Shown here: one piece after another, positions 33,532 to 42,346 of the stretch | Numbering within the stretch: position 1 is the first letter of the stretch | Layout: the number at the start of each line of letters is the position of its first letter | NCBI RefSeq assembly: GCF_001682865.1 | Contig: NZ_MAQX01000033.1 | Span: 186,001-250,000, forward strand | DNA from: Bacillus sp. FJAT-26390 | GTDB lineage: Bacteria > Bacillota > Bacilli > Paenibacillales > Paenibacillaceae | DNA length: 64,000 bases | Direction: 5' to 3' | Program-made: the position numbers and the translations under genes | Notes under the pieces: model-generated | What the model was told of the DNA's origin: nothing | The model's input: the letters and a program-made list of their open reading frames with translations, nothing else | The model's database searches: none

Positions 33532-36500
33532 ATGACACCGAACCTGCAAAACAGAGACGAACAGATTCCCGAGCTTCAGATCGCAAGGGCGCTCGCAATG
33601 CTCGGCGTGCTGTCTGTTCATGCCAGCGCATCCGCGACAATTTCCATGCTGAAATCAGGCTACTACTCCCTTTACAATTTCATTAACGTTTTCATGAAGT
33701 TTGGTACACCGACGTTTATATTGCTAAGCAGCTTTGTATTATTTTACAGCTATTATACTCGTACGCTGGATACCAAGCTTATGACGAGCTTCTATAAGAA
33801 AAGACTGCTTTACATCATCATTCCTTATTTCATATTTTCAGCCCTGTATTTCGTCTTGGTGCAGCTAATCCAGCATGAGCCGATCTTCTCGCTCGGCGCG
33901 CTAGCCAGCTTCTCCAAAAAGCTTTTGCTCGGAAAAGCGTTCTCCCATCTTTATTTTATTTTTATTAGCATTCAATTTTATTTGTTATTTCCGGCGATTC
34001 TTTGGCTGGCGAAGAAAAAAGCCGCTCTCGTGCCTTGGTTTATTCCGATGGGCTTCGCCCTTCAATGGGCCTTTGTCTTGTTCAACAAATATTATTTTCA
34101 GGTGCCAAACAAAGGGAATTGGTCCTTCTCTTATTTTTCTTTCTTCTTTCTTGGAGCTGCGATGGGTATTTATTTCCCTAAAATCAAAGCATGGCTCATG
34201 ATTAGCAAACAAAATGTTACCCTTTACCGGCTATCGGCCTGGGCAATCATCTGGATTGCTTGGCTTGCGTTTGCATTGTCCCATGTCTTGATCAATTACA
34301 ATGCCCGTTTGCTTGGAACGCGCTATAATTCGCTGCTGTATGAATTTTTATGTAGCTTCCATACCGTGCTATCCGCTCTTGTCCTAGTTCAGGCTTCTTT
34401 CATTATTTACCGCTTCCTGCCCGGTATAGTTTCCAAAACATTTTATCGCCTAGGACAATTATCCTTCGGTATTTATCTGATTCATCTTTTTTACTTATTT
34501 GTCTACGATCAGTACATACCGAGCTTTGGAATTAGCTGGCTAAGCCACTTCCGCTACTTAGGAAGCTGGATATTCATGCTGGGAGCATCGTGGCTGACAG
34601 TGGAATTGGCAAGCAGGCTCAACCCTTACGCTTCGTTTGTATTCGGCAGGCTGCCGGAGAGAAAGGAAAACAAGCGAATTCTAACAGGCAAAATGATTGC
34701 TCTCGGTTCTGCCGCCTTGCTGCTTGTCTTCGCAGCTGTCTTCGGGATTTGGCAGAAGAAGTCAGACGATACGAGCAACCCTTCCCGGCGCCAGCAGCTA
34801 TTATCCGTTCAATCGGAAACCAATCTTAGCGGGAATTATGATGTCATCGTCGTCGGAACAGAGCCAGAGGGCGTTGTCGCAGCCGTTTCCGCTGCCCGCA
34901 ATGGACTGAAAACGTTATTGGTTGACGGAAAGAACCGTGAAATATTAGGCGGCCTTATGACAGTGGGAGGCTTAAATACGCTGGATCTCAACTACTCGCC
35001 TAAAAATAAAACTTCACTCGGCAAGCACATTTTTTTAAATAAAGGCATTTTCCAAGAATGGTACGACAAAATAGAAGGAACGTCCTTTGATACCCATACG
35101 GCGGCTAATGCTTTTTATGAAATGGTTGCAAATGAACCAAACATTGACCTGTTGATGAAAACTCGAAAAATGGCTCCGATCATCCATACGCAGACAAACG
35201 GAAACAAAGCAGTAACCGGACTGCATGTCGTGCTCGAGGATGGCAATGAACGCGAGATTCAAGCTAATTCGGTGATCGACGCGACGCAGGACGGAGACAT
35301 TGCTGCAGCAGCGGGGGCGCCGTATACGATAGGCCGTGAAGATCTGGGCGACCCGAATGCGCAAATGGCTGTGACGCTTGTGTTCAAGCTAAGCGGCGTC
35401 ACGCAACAACTTTGGGATTCGTTCGCTAAACATAAAAATACGGGGATAGATAAAATGAGCGCCTGGGGCTTTCCTGAGGCTAAGGAGTATGTATCGAGCA
35501 ATCCGGAGCGCGTTCGCATTCGCGGACTTAATATCGGGCGGCAAAATGATAACACCATCCTTATTAATGCGATGCACATTTTTAAAGTCGACCCGCTTGA
35601 CCCCGAGTCTGTGGCAGAGGCGCTTGAAATCGGCAAGCAAGAGGCTCCTCGCATCGCAGCGTATTTAAAGAAGGAGTTCCGTGAATTTAAAAATCTTGAA
35701 TTTGCCGGCACCGCGGATGAACTATATGTTAGGGAAACCCGCCATTTTGAAGGGGAGTATCGTTTGACCGCAGCCGATTTGCTCGATAATCGCGATCATT
35801 GGGATGCCATTGCGTACGGCTCTTACAAGCTGGATATTCAAAGCACCAATTATAAGGATAACGGCATCATCATCATGGCCCCTATTCAATATGGCGTACC
35901 GTTCCGCAGCTTGGTTCCGAAGGAGGTCGACGGAATGCTCATCGTGGGCCGGTCTGCCAGCTTCGATTCGCTGCCTCACGGCAGCGCCAGAGCTATTCCG
36001 CTTGGCATGGCGACCGCAGAAGCCGCAGGTGCGGCAGCAAAGCTTGCAGCCGAGAACAAGATAAGCTTTCGCGAGCTTTCACAGTCACGCGAGCTGATAA
36101 GCACCCTCCGGGAAAGGCTGACTGCACAGGGCATGGACCTTAGCATGAATGATTTTGAAGCGCCTGCCTACAAGAGCCACAAAGCATACAAAGGATTAAT
36201 CGCAGCTGTAAGCATGCTTTTGACAAGCGGATCCGTTGACAACAAAAGCTTTGAGCTGGATGCTCCGTCAAATGCCCAACGCTTCGTCAATAATATGAAC
36301 AATGTAAAAAACAGGCATCCCGCTTTTTTTACAGGAAAATCAGTTGCCGCTATTGATGGCATGAGCGATCCATCCGCTATGCCGCTGACACTCGAGCAAG
36401 CCTTCAAGACGATTGCTCATACAATAGACAACGAGAACGCTGCGGAGCTGAGAAGCAGCGAAATCATTAGCCGGGGCTGGATTCAACCCGAAACCATAGA

Positions 36501-36594
36501 CGCGATCGCCAATCCAGCCAAGGTAACTAACGGCGAGGCATTTATGCTCATACGAGATTTAATGGAATACTACGCAAATATCGTGTACGAGTGA
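33532..36594 (+). CDS. Fusion of acyltransferase-3 membrane domain with FAD-dependent oxidoreductase
   Basis: 1020 aa. Residues about 15-370 form an acyltransferase-3 domain with about ten helices (QIARALAMLGVLSVHASAS carries the family His; FGIYLIHLFYLFVYDQ is the late conserved helix). A further helix (KMIALGSAALLLVFAAVFGIW, about 385-405) and a Ser/Gln linker lead to an FAD domain from about 440: YDVIVVGTEPEGVVAAVSAA is the dinucleotide-binding fold and MLIVGRSASFDSLPHGSARAI is typical of the FAD_oxidored family. By analogy with OafA-SGNH proteins, which also have an extra helix, the FAD domain would face outside; this is inference. No ribosome site stronger than AAAGGGCGG. Confidence 0.8.
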   Translation: MTPNLQNRDEQIPELQIARALAMLGVLSVHASASATISMLKSGYYSLYNFINVFMKFGTPTFILLSSFVLFYSYYTRTLDTKLMTSFYKKRLLYIIIPYFIFSALYFVLVQLIQHEPIFSLGALASFSKKLLLGKAFSHLYFIFISIQFYLLFPAILWLAKKKAALVPWFIPMGFALQWAFVLFNKYYFQVPNKGNWSFSYFSFFFLGAAMGIYFPKIKAWLMISKQNVTLYRLSAWAIIWIAWLAFALSHVLINYNARLLGTRYNSLLYEFLCSFHTVLSALVLVQASFIIYRFLPGIVSKTFYRLGQLSFGIYLIHLFYLFVYDQYIPSFGISWLSHFRYLGSWIFMLGASWLTVELASRLNPYASFVFGRLPERKENKRILTGKMIALGSAALLLVFAAVFGIWQKKSDDTSNPSRRQQLLSVQSETNLSGNYDVIVVGTEPEGVVAAVSAARNGLKTLLVDGKNREILGGLMTVGGLNTLDLNYSPKNKTSLGKHIFLNKGIFQEWYDKIEGTSFDTHTAANAFYEMVANEPNIDLLMKTRKMAPIIHTQTNGNKAVTGLHVVLEDGNEREIQANSVIDATQDGDIAAAAGAPYTIGREDLGDPNAQMAVTLVFKLSGVTQQLWDSFAKHKNTGIDKMSAWGFPEAKEYVSSNPERVRIRGLNIGRQNDNTILINAMHIFKVDPLDPESVAEALEIGKQEAPRIAAYLKKEFREFKNLEFAGTADELYVRETRHFEGEYRLTAADLLDNRDHWDAIAYGSYKLDIQSTNYKDNGIIIMAPIQYGVPFRSLVPKEVDGMLIVGRSASFDSLPHGSARAIPLGMATAEAAGAAAKLAAENKISFRELSQSRELISTLRERLTAQGMDLSMNDFEAPAYKSHKAYKGLIAAVSMLLTSGSVDNKSFELDAPSNAQRFVNNMNNVKNRHPAFFTGKSVAAIDGMSDPSAMPLTLEQAFKTIAHTIDNENAAELRSSEIISRGWIQPETIDAIANPAKVTNGEAFMLIRDLMEYYANIVYE

Positions 36595-36617
36595 GAGCCC
36601 TTCCTGCTCCAAAAGAA

Positions 36618-36664
36618 AAGAGTCTGCTTCTGCAAGGTCAATGACCTCGCAGAAGCAAACTCTT
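36618..36664. terminator. Bidirectional terminator
   Basis: AAGAGT(C)TGCTTCTGC and GCAGAAGCA(A)ACTCTT with inner AGGTCA/TGACCT pairing; followed on the minus strand by TTCTTTTGG. It separates the fusion gene from the SMR operon. Confidence 0.8.
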
Positions 36665-36677
36665 CCAAAAATTTCAA

Positions 36678-37001
36678 CTAATGCCCTCCGCTGACAACCT
36701 TTAGTCCAATAACGCCACAAATAATCATCGATAAAAATAACACCTTACGCCAATCACGCGATTCGCCAAAAATAAACATGCCGAGCAAAACGCTGCCGAT
36801 CGAGCCGATTCCCGTCCATATCCCGTATGCCGTGCTTATCGGAATGGTTTGGAGCGCTTTGGATAAGAAGAAAAAGCTGATAAAGCCTGCTCCGATTGCT
36901 CCAACGGTACCTTTCCATTTCTTAAAACCGTCAGACAGTTTCATGAACGTTACGCCGCCGACCTCGCCTAAGCCGGATATAATTAAAAAGACCCAAGCCA
37001 T
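36678..37001 (-). CDS. Small multidrug resistance (SMR) family transporter, subunit 2
   Basis: 107 aa, four helices. MAWVFLIISGLGEVGGVTFMKLSDGF carries the membrane Glu of the SMR family; TAYGIWTGIGSIGSVLLGMFIFGE is the GxG dimer region. ATG at 37001 with AAGGTGG upstream, only 1 bp before the stop of its partner. Paired SMR genes act as heterodimers. Resembles the yvdS-yvdR pair of B. subtilis; substrates could be quaternary ammonium or guanidinium compounds. Confidence 0.87.
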   Translation of the reverse strand: MAWVFLIISGLGEVGGVTFMKLSDGFKKWKGTVGAIGAGFISFFFLSKALQTIPISTAYGIWTGIGSIGSVLLGMFIFGESRDWRKVLFLSMIICGVIGLKVVSGGH

Positions 37002-37002
37002 G

Positions 37003-37431
37003 TTACGTACCCACCTTTTCACGATCTTTGTTGTTTGTTCTTATCGCTGATTCCGTTGAGCGCTCCTGAATGGATGAGGATGCCTCTGCTTGCTCATCTG
37101 CTGGCGCCGGTTTATCCTTCGACACAAGCTTAAGCCCAACGATCCCGCCGACCAATATTGCAATAAAGAACAAACGCCAGAAATCAGCCGGTTCATTTAA
37201 TATAAAAATGCCTGCTATAACCGTTCCGACCGTCCCAATACCTGTAAACATAGCGTAAGCAACGCCTATTTCAATCGTTCTCATCGCACGGGCAAATAGC
37301 ATAAAGCTTACGGCAAGCAGCACGATGGTCACGATACTTGGAACAAGCTGTGTAAAGCCCTCCGAATATTTGAGGCCAAATGTCCAGCCAACCTCCAGAA
37401 AGCCTGCTAATAATAAATAAATCCACTGCAT
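37003..37431 (-). CDS. Small multidrug resistance (SMR) family transporter, subunit 1
   Basis: 142 aa. Four helices with the essential Glu in YLLLAGFLEVGWTFGLKYSEGF, where WTFGLK and the Ser are like SugE/guanidinium exporters, and VAYAMFTGIGTVGTVIAGIF. A charged C-terminal tail of about 35 residues (KPAPADEQAEASSSIQE) is unusual for SMR proteins. It starts 6 bp after tetR and is translated together with subunit 2. Confidence 0.87.
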   Translation of the reverse strand: MQWIYLLLAGFLEVGWTFGLKYSEGFTQLVPSIVTIVLLAVSFMLFARAMRTIEIGVAYAMFTGIGTVGTVIAGIFILNEPADFWRLFFIAILVGGIVGLKLVSKDKPAPADEQAEASSSIQERSTESAIRTNNKDREKVGT

Positions 37432-37437
37432 GATTTT

Positions 37438-38040
37438 TCAATCCTCTCTCGCTGTCATCGTCCAAAGCTGCCATAATGATTGCCACACCATTTGCTTCCT
37501 TTTTTCGAACAGCTCTTCCTCATATAATTGGTTTTCGACCAGAATGCCATCGACACACACGTAAAAGGAGGCAATCAGCCGCTCCTCGTCACGGTTGAAT
37601 AATCCCTCAGAAGCACCTTTATGCAGCACCTCTACAAGTCCTTCGGTTAACCCATTTTCATGCCGCATGAAATCCTGCCTAAGCTGATCACGCAAATGCC
37701 GTGGCGGTACAAGAATCGTCCGCTTCAAAAATGCCTGCCCAGTCGACATATGCTTCAGATTGGTGAAAAAATCAAATAATCGATAGACCTGTTGTTTGAT
37801 TGGGTCCTGCTCAATCGCTTGAAGCAGCTCTAAATATTGTTTGCGCTCCTCCGCGATCACTTCTTGAATGAGCTGCAGAAACAGCTGCTCCTTTGATTTA
37901 TAATGCGCATAAATGGACGGCGTCTTGATGCCGACCGCATTGGCAATTTCTGATAAGGATGCTCCTTCATAACCAGATTCCGTGAACATCGTTAACGCCG
38001 CCAGCTTGATTCTCTCCGCCGTAGAAGGCTCCTTACTCAT
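37438..38040 (-). CDS. TetR-family repressor of the SMR pair
   Basis: 200 aa. N-terminal HTH: AALTMFTESGYEGASLSEIANAVGIKTPSIYAHYKSKEQLF. The ligand domain is divergent as usual. GGAGGG precedes the ATG. It is cotranscribed with the two SMR genes and its promoter carries a palindrome, so it probably represses its own operon until a substrate of the pump binds. Confidence 0.88.
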   Translation of the reverse strand: MSKEPSTAERIKLAALTMFTESGYEGASLSEIANAVGIKTPSIYAHYKSKEQLFLQLIQEVIAEERKQYLELLQAIEQDPIKQQVYRLFDFFTNLKHMSTGQAFLKRTILVPPRHLRDQLRQDFMRHENGLTEGLVEVLHKGASEGLFNRDEERLIASFYVCVDGILVENQLYEEELFEKRKQMVWQSLWQLWTMTARED

Positions 38041-38075
38041 CTTTATCCCTCCTGCTGCCTCGTCCGTTCCCTTGC

Positions 38076-38127
38076 CTAACGAACGTTAGTTTAACAGAAT
38101 TGTAAGACGGATCAGGCCAAAAGTCAA
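38076..38127 (-). promoter_or_regulatory. tetR-SMR promoter with operator palindrome
   Basis: TTGACT (38127-38122), 17 nt, TACAAT (38104-38099); CTAACG-N2-CGTTAG (38076-38089) covers the expected transcription start, a standard place for a TetR-type repressor. Confidence 0.75.
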
Positions 38128-38144
38128 GGTATAAATCATCGGAC

Positions 38145-38194
38145 AAAAAAAGCTGTGCATGCTCCTTTTTTAAGAGGAGAAACATGCACAGCTT
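38145..38194 (-). terminator. Terminator of the hisC unit
   Basis: AAGCTGTGCATG and CATGCACAGCTT form a 12-bp stem with inner CTCC/GGAG pairing, followed on the minus strand by TTTTTT. Confidence 0.9.
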
Positions 38195-38208
38195 ATGAAT
38201 TAGAATTA

Positions 38209-38643
38209 TTACTTTTTGTTCTGCTTCATTCGATGCCATAACATCCAACCCGTATTTATGATCATGCCTAATGCGATGCTAAGCACCATAACAGCGACAT
38301 TCAATATAAGGCAGTAAACGAGCAGCAGCCCAAAATCGACATAATCATCTGTTACCGGAAGCACTTGGCTAAGCACAAATGCAAGCAGGACGCTGAACGG
38401 TATCCAAAACAAGAAGATGAAGGCCGGAAAGTACCAATGCTGATTGCGAAAGAGCTTCACTATCGGCAGCACGAATGCGATTACCATCACCGTACAAATA
38501 AGGTAGCTCCACTCTATAACGCTGCTGTTAAAGTAGGCAGAATAGAGATAAACATTGCTTACTACGGCATAAATGGCGCTTAGCAACAGCACCGACTTCA
38601 TCGAACGCTTAAACAACATCGGCTCCTTTGCTGCCGCTTCCAT
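38209..38643 (-). CDS. Four-helix membrane protein, unknown
   Basis: 144 aa with four clear hydrophobic segments (VLLLSAIYAVVSNVYLYSAYF, YLICTVMVIAFVLPIV, FPAFIFLFWIPFSVLLAFVL, FGLLLVYCLILNVAVMVLSIALGM). No motif recognised. Its start overlaps the hisC stop as TAATG and a terminator follows, so it is the second gene of a two-gene unit. Confidence 0.75.
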   Translation of the reverse strand: MEAAAKEPMLFKRSMKSVLLLSAIYAVVSNVYLYSAYFNSSVIEWSYLICTVMVIAFVLPIVKLFRNQHWYFPAFIFLFWIPFSVLLAFVLSQVLPVTDDYVDFGLLLVYCLILNVAVMVLSIALGMIINTGWMLWHRMKQNKK

Positions 38644-39704
38644 TATACGCCTACAATTTCTTGAAGCGCCGCAATGAAAGCATCCATCTCGTCATCCGTG
38701 CCAATGCTAACCCGCAAATATTCATGAATCCGGGGCTGATTGAAGTAGCGTACAAGCACGCCCTTATCCCGCAGCTGCTGGAAAATGCTCTCTGCCGCCA
38801 TGCTTGGATGCGAAATAAAGACGAAATTCGCCTTCGAATCCGTTACTTTGAAGCCCGCCTCAAGCAGCTGCTTCGTTACCCGCTCGCGCGTAGCGATCAC
38901 CTTCGCAGTCGTTTCACGGAAATAAGCATCGTCCTCGAGAGAAGCAACGGCGCCTGCTAAGGCGAGCCGGTCAATTGTATAAGAGTTAAATGAATTTTTG
39001 ATCCGATTAAGCCCCTCGATCAGCTCTTCGCTGCCGAAGGCAAAGCCAACGCGAAGTCCTGCCAAAGAACGTGACTTCGAGAGCGTCTGCACGACGAGCA
39101 GATTCGGATAATCCTTAACCAGCTCGACCGCCGATTGCCCGCCAAAGTCGATATAAGCCTCGTCAATGATGACCGCCTGATTCGGATGGCTCGCAAGCAG
39201 CTTGCGAATACTCTCGAGCGGAATCAGCTCCGCTGTCGGCGCATTCGGATTCGGGATAATGATGCCGCCGTTATCCGCATGGTAGGCTTCCACCTGCACA
39301 TGAAACTGCTCGTCCAGCGGAATAAGCTCCGTTTGCAAACCGTAAAGCTTCGCATACACCTTATAGAAGCTGTACGTGATATCCGGGAACAGCACTTTCT
39401 TCGCCGGGTCAAAAAACGCTGCAAACGCAAATGCTAAAATTTCATCCGAGCCGTTGCCGACAAATACTTGCTCAGCGGGCAGGCCGTAAAAGCTTGCAGC
39501 CGCTTGCACAAGTTCCTCGCAAGTAGGATCGGGATACAAACGCAAATCCGCATTCGCCGCATCCTTGATAGCCTGGGTTACCTTCGGGGATGGCGGATAT
39601 GGATTTTCATTCGTATTCAGCTTAATATACGTTTTATCCTTCGGCTGCTCGCCTGGCACATAAGGCACGAGCGACGCGGTTAGCGGACTCCAAAATTTAC
39701 TCAT
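38643..39704 (-). CDS. hisC: Histidinol-phosphate aminotransferase
   Basis: PLP aminotransferase of histidine synthesis, also used for aromatic amino acids in Bacillota. 353 aa. LNTNENPYPPSPKVTQAI, VFVGNGSDEILAFAF, VIIDEAYIDF and the PLP lysine in TLSKSRSLAGLRVGF are all present. The start follows AGGAAG. It stands alone rather than in a his operon, so an isozyme role is possible. Confidence 0.92.
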   Translation of the reverse strand: MSKFWSPLTASLVPYVPGEQPKDKTYIKLNTNENPYPPSPKVTQAIKDAANADLRLYPDPTCEELVQAAASFYGLPAEQVFVGNGSDEILAFAFAAFFDPAKKVLFPDITYSFYKVYAKLYGLQTELIPLDEQFHVQVEAYHADNGGIIIPNPNAPTAELIPLESIRKLLASHPNQAVIIDEAYIDFGGQSAVELVKDYPNLLVVQTLSKSRSLAGLRVGFAFGSEELIEGLNRIKNSFNSYTIDRLALAGAVASLEDDAYFRETTAKVIATRERVTKQLLEAGFKVTDSKANFVFISHPSMAAESIFQQLRDKGVLVRYFNQPRIHEYLRVSIGTDDEMDAFIAALQEIVGV

Positions 39705-39774
39705 TCGTCATTCTTCCTTTCGTTGCCTTGATTCTATTTCATTGCTTTTATTTTAACATTAATAGATATGCCAG

Positions 39775-40227
39775 TCACAGTGGCTGACGAAGGGCGGACC
39801 GTGTTATCAGCAAGCCGATCATCGCCCCGAAGGTATTCAATATAATATCATCGATGTCGAAGCTGCCCACCCGCGTTAGCATTTGCGTCAGCTCGACAAT
39901 TGTAATCAATAGGATAGAGGCTGCGGCAAGCGCGAGCACATGTCTGTATTTCTTATTGAATAACGGCAAAAAAAGTCCGATCGGTATAAATAATACGATA
40001 TTTCCGAATAAGTTTTTGAACCAGGTATCAAAATTAAAATGATCATGGTAAATGATATATTTTTTTATCGTAAAGAATGGAACTAGATTATAGCTGTAGC
40101 CTTCGCCAAAATAGCGGCCGCGGTAAAATAACAGCCAGCCCATAATAAGTGCGTAAACTAAGGCAAGCGCCGTAAGCAAAACATTCAGCAGCAAGCTTTT
40201 GTAATGAGCATTAGCGTACATCCGCAT
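39775..40227 (-). CDS. VanZ-like membrane protein
   Basis: 150 aa, four helices. NLFGNIVLFIPIGLFLPLF and the acidic motif ELTQMLTRVGSFDIDDIILNTFGAMIG are the VanZ family signature. GAGGTG 7 nt before the ATG. VanZ of the vancomycin cluster gives low-level teicoplanin resistance, but chromosomal homologues like this are common and of unknown role. Confidence 0.85.
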   Translation of the reverse strand: MRMYANAHYKSLLLNVLLTALALVYALIMGWLLFYRGRYFGEGYSYNLVPFFTIKKYIIYHDHFNFDTWFKNLFGNIVLFIPIGLFLPLFNKKYRHVLALAAASILLITIVELTQMLTRVGSFDIDDIILNTFGAMIGLLITRSALRQPL

Positions 40228-40258
40228 TCCATTTCACCTCTTTATATGAACAGCTACC

Positions 40259-40972
40259 CTATAATCTCCAAGGTACAGAATACGTTTTAAACTCGTCTGC
40301 TCCTGTTATCGCTAATCCGTTGAGCTGATGCCCGTTTGCGCAACCGCCGTCAACGCCGATTTTGCCGGGGCCGAACCAAATATCCGGCTTGCCGTGAATG
40401 TCGATCGTTTTGGTGTGGCCGAAAACAACCGTTTTGTTCACATTGGTCGGCCTGGTAAGGAATGGCTGCTTAATATAGAGAAAATCTCTTGGCGGCTGAT
40501 CTTTCCAGTTCAAATAATTAGGATTAAGGCCGGCATGGACATAAATAAAATGTTCGTCCTCATGGTAATACGGAAGATTGTCAAGAAACGTCATATGATG
40601 CGGATAATGCTCGTGAACCGCCGCCTTCGCGCATTCGATAACATGCTCGATCGGGCCTTGCTTAATGCCGGCATAGCTCTCGGCCGTCTGTCTTCCGCCG
40701 TGTCCGGAAAACTTCAGCAGCGCTTGTTCATTCCGCTCCAGCATGACGTCAACAAGCCTCTCGTCGTGATTGCCTTGAATGGCAATCGCGCCATCCTTTT
40801 GCACCAGGCCAATGACCTGCTCCACCACATCCTTGCTTCTTGGACCACGGTCAACAAAGTCGCCGAGCAGCAAAAGCTGATCCTCGCCCGGGCAATAGTT
40901 CATAAGCGCAAGCAGATCATTAAATGGCGCATAACAGCCGTGAATGTCACTAATGACTAACGTTCGCTTCAT
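40259..40972 (-). CDS. PrpE/ApaH-like metallophosphoesterase
   Basis: 237 aa. All metal-binding motifs are intact: ISDIHGC (residues 8-14), GDFVDRG, GNHDE, and later HAGLN and GHT. Length and motif order match PrpE-type bis(5'-nucleosyl)-tetraphosphatases and bacterial PPP-family phosphatases. It overlaps the GNAT gene upstream by ATGA, so the two are coupled. Confidence 0.87.
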   Translation of the reverse strand: MKRTLVISDIHGCYAPFNDLLALMNYCPGEDQLLLLGDFVDRGPRSKDVVEQVIGLVQKDGAIAIQGNHDERLVDVMLERNEQALLKFSGHGGRQTAESYAGIKQGPIEHVIECAKAAVHEHYPHHMTFLDNLPYYHEDEHFIYVHAGLNPNYLNWKDQPPRDFLYIKQPFLTRPTNVNKTVVFGHTKTIDIHGKPDIWFGPGKIGVDGGCANGHQLNGLAITGADEFKTYSVPWRL

Positions 40973-41475
40973 ACGCGTCTCCCCGAGATCACAAGATCTC
41001 TCTCTACGCCGTCAAGCACCGCTACCTTAGGCAAATGCCCCCAAACCTCAAACCCGAACTTGCGAAGCAGCGCCAAGCTTGGCTCATTATGTCCGAACAC
41101 GAAGCCAAGCAGCGTGTTAAGCCCCAAACGCGGGCATTCTTCGATTGCCTTCTGAATCAACACCGAGCCAAGGCCGCGGGAACGGTATTCCTCCGCGATA
41201 TAAATGCTGATCTCCGCCGTTGTATTGTAGGCAGGTCTGCCATAGAACGATTGAAAGCTGAACCACGCCGCAATTTCCCCTTCGATTCGCAGTACCCATA
41301 ACGGCCGGAAATCGGCAGAGTGCTCATCGAACCATTTTCTTTTGCTCAGAGCCGTTGCCGGTTCCAGATCTGCCGTAACCATTCGGCTTGCAATCGTTGA
41401 ATTATAAATGTCGACAATACGCTCCAAATCGCTTAGCTGAGCGTCGATAATTTCATATTGTAGCTGCCAAGACAT
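40969..41475 (-). CDS. GNAT-family N-acetyltransferase
   Basis: 168 aa. Resembles phosphinothricin-type acetyltransferases: YEIIDAQLSDLERIVDIYNSTI at the start, ISIYIAEEYRSRGLGSVLIQKAI as the acetyl-CoA loop (RSRGLGS), and HNEPSLALLRKFGFEVWGHLP. ATG at 41475 chosen for GAGGTGG about 8 nt upstream; a longer in-frame start at 41574 has no such site. Substrate unknown. Confidence 0.85.
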   Translation of the reverse strand: MSWQLQYEIIDAQLSDLERIVDIYNSTIASRMVTADLEPATALSKRKWFDEHSADFRPLWVLRIEGEIAAWFSFQSFYGRPAYNTTAEISIYIAEEYRSRGLGSVLIQKAIEECPRLGLNTLLGFVFGHNEPSLALLRKFGFEVWGHLPKVAVLDGVERDLVISGRRV

Positions 41476-41673
41476 ACTCGCCACCTCGTACCTTCCTATG
41501 TGTCGCTTGCGTGCTTCCTGCTGCTTATTTATTAACGATTTATGAAGGCCTAACGCCTCTCCCAACTTTGACAAATTATATCACAACGCCGATTGTTTGA
41601 GCATCCAAAAATAAAAGCCCGCCAAGCTAATCGCTCTGCAGGCCGCATGAATCAAAACCTTGCTTTGCATCCC

Positions 41674-42267
41674 TTACTTGCCTATATATTTGTTGTAATC
41701 ATCAGGCGTGTTGAGGTTCGTTGCGACTATTTCGCGGCCATTCCCCGAGGGACTAACCACAAGAGTATGCAGCCTGCTAAGCAGCCGCATGACGCGGTAA
41801 TCCTGCGCATCAAGCGCAGCCGCTATTTGCGTGGCCGTTCTTGTATGATACAGCGCATGAAACGGCTGTCCATCGGCGTGAATAACGTCCGCTCCGCTAT
41901 CGATATGAGCCATGAGCTGCGCGAGCAGCTCCTCGGACAGCTCCGGCATATCGCAAGCCATAACGAATACGTAACCTTCAGCGGCAGCAGATAAGCCTGC
42001 ATGCAGACCGGACAAAGGACCGCATCCTTGAGCATGATCCAAGGCGAAGCTCACTTTCTCTCCCCGTTCCTCGAGGGATTCGCGGTAGAGCGCCTCCCGC
42101 TCCGATGATCCAACCGATATAATCACATGCTGCGTCAGAGCGCTTAACTGCTCGACCAGCCGGTACAGCAGCGGCTTGCCCTCGATGGGCAGCAGCGCTT
42201 TGTCCGTTCCCATTCTCGTACTAAGCCCGCCAGCCAAAATTAAACCGTTAATGCGATGTTTCCCCAC
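41674..42267 (-). CDS. mobA: Molybdenum cofactor guanylyltransferase
   Basis: 197 aa nucleotidyltransferase: LILAGGLSTRMGTDKALLPIEGKPL is the nucleotide-binding signature and VMACDMPELSEELL the metal site. It attaches GMP to molybdopterin. GTG start at 42267. No other molybdopterin genes are in view. Confidence 0.88.
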   Translation of the reverse strand: MGKHRINGLILAGGLSTRMGTDKALLPIEGKPLLYRLVEQLSALTQHVIISVGSSEREALYRESLEERGEKVSFALDHAQGCGPLSGLHAGLSAAAEGYVFVMACDMPELSEELLAQLMAHIDSGADVIHADGQPFHALYHTRTATQIAAALDAQDYRVMRLLSRLHTLVVSPSGNGREIVATNLNTPDDYNKYIGK

Positions 42268-42296
42268 AACCTCGCCCCCTCTGCCAGATAGAAAGA

Positions 42297-42329
42297 AAGC
42301 CTGCCGAGTGTAAAAATCTCGGCAGGCTT
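42297..42329 (-). terminator. Terminator of glnS
   Basis: AAGCCTGCCGAG, 9-nt loop, CTCGGCAGGCTT, followed on the minus strand by TCTTTCTAT. Confidence 0.88.
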
Positions 42330-42346
42330 CTGCGCTTCGTTTGCGT

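Noticed and set aside
41674..42267. Molybdopterin gene cluster around mobA
   Set aside because: Neighbours are unrelated; mobA stands alone here.
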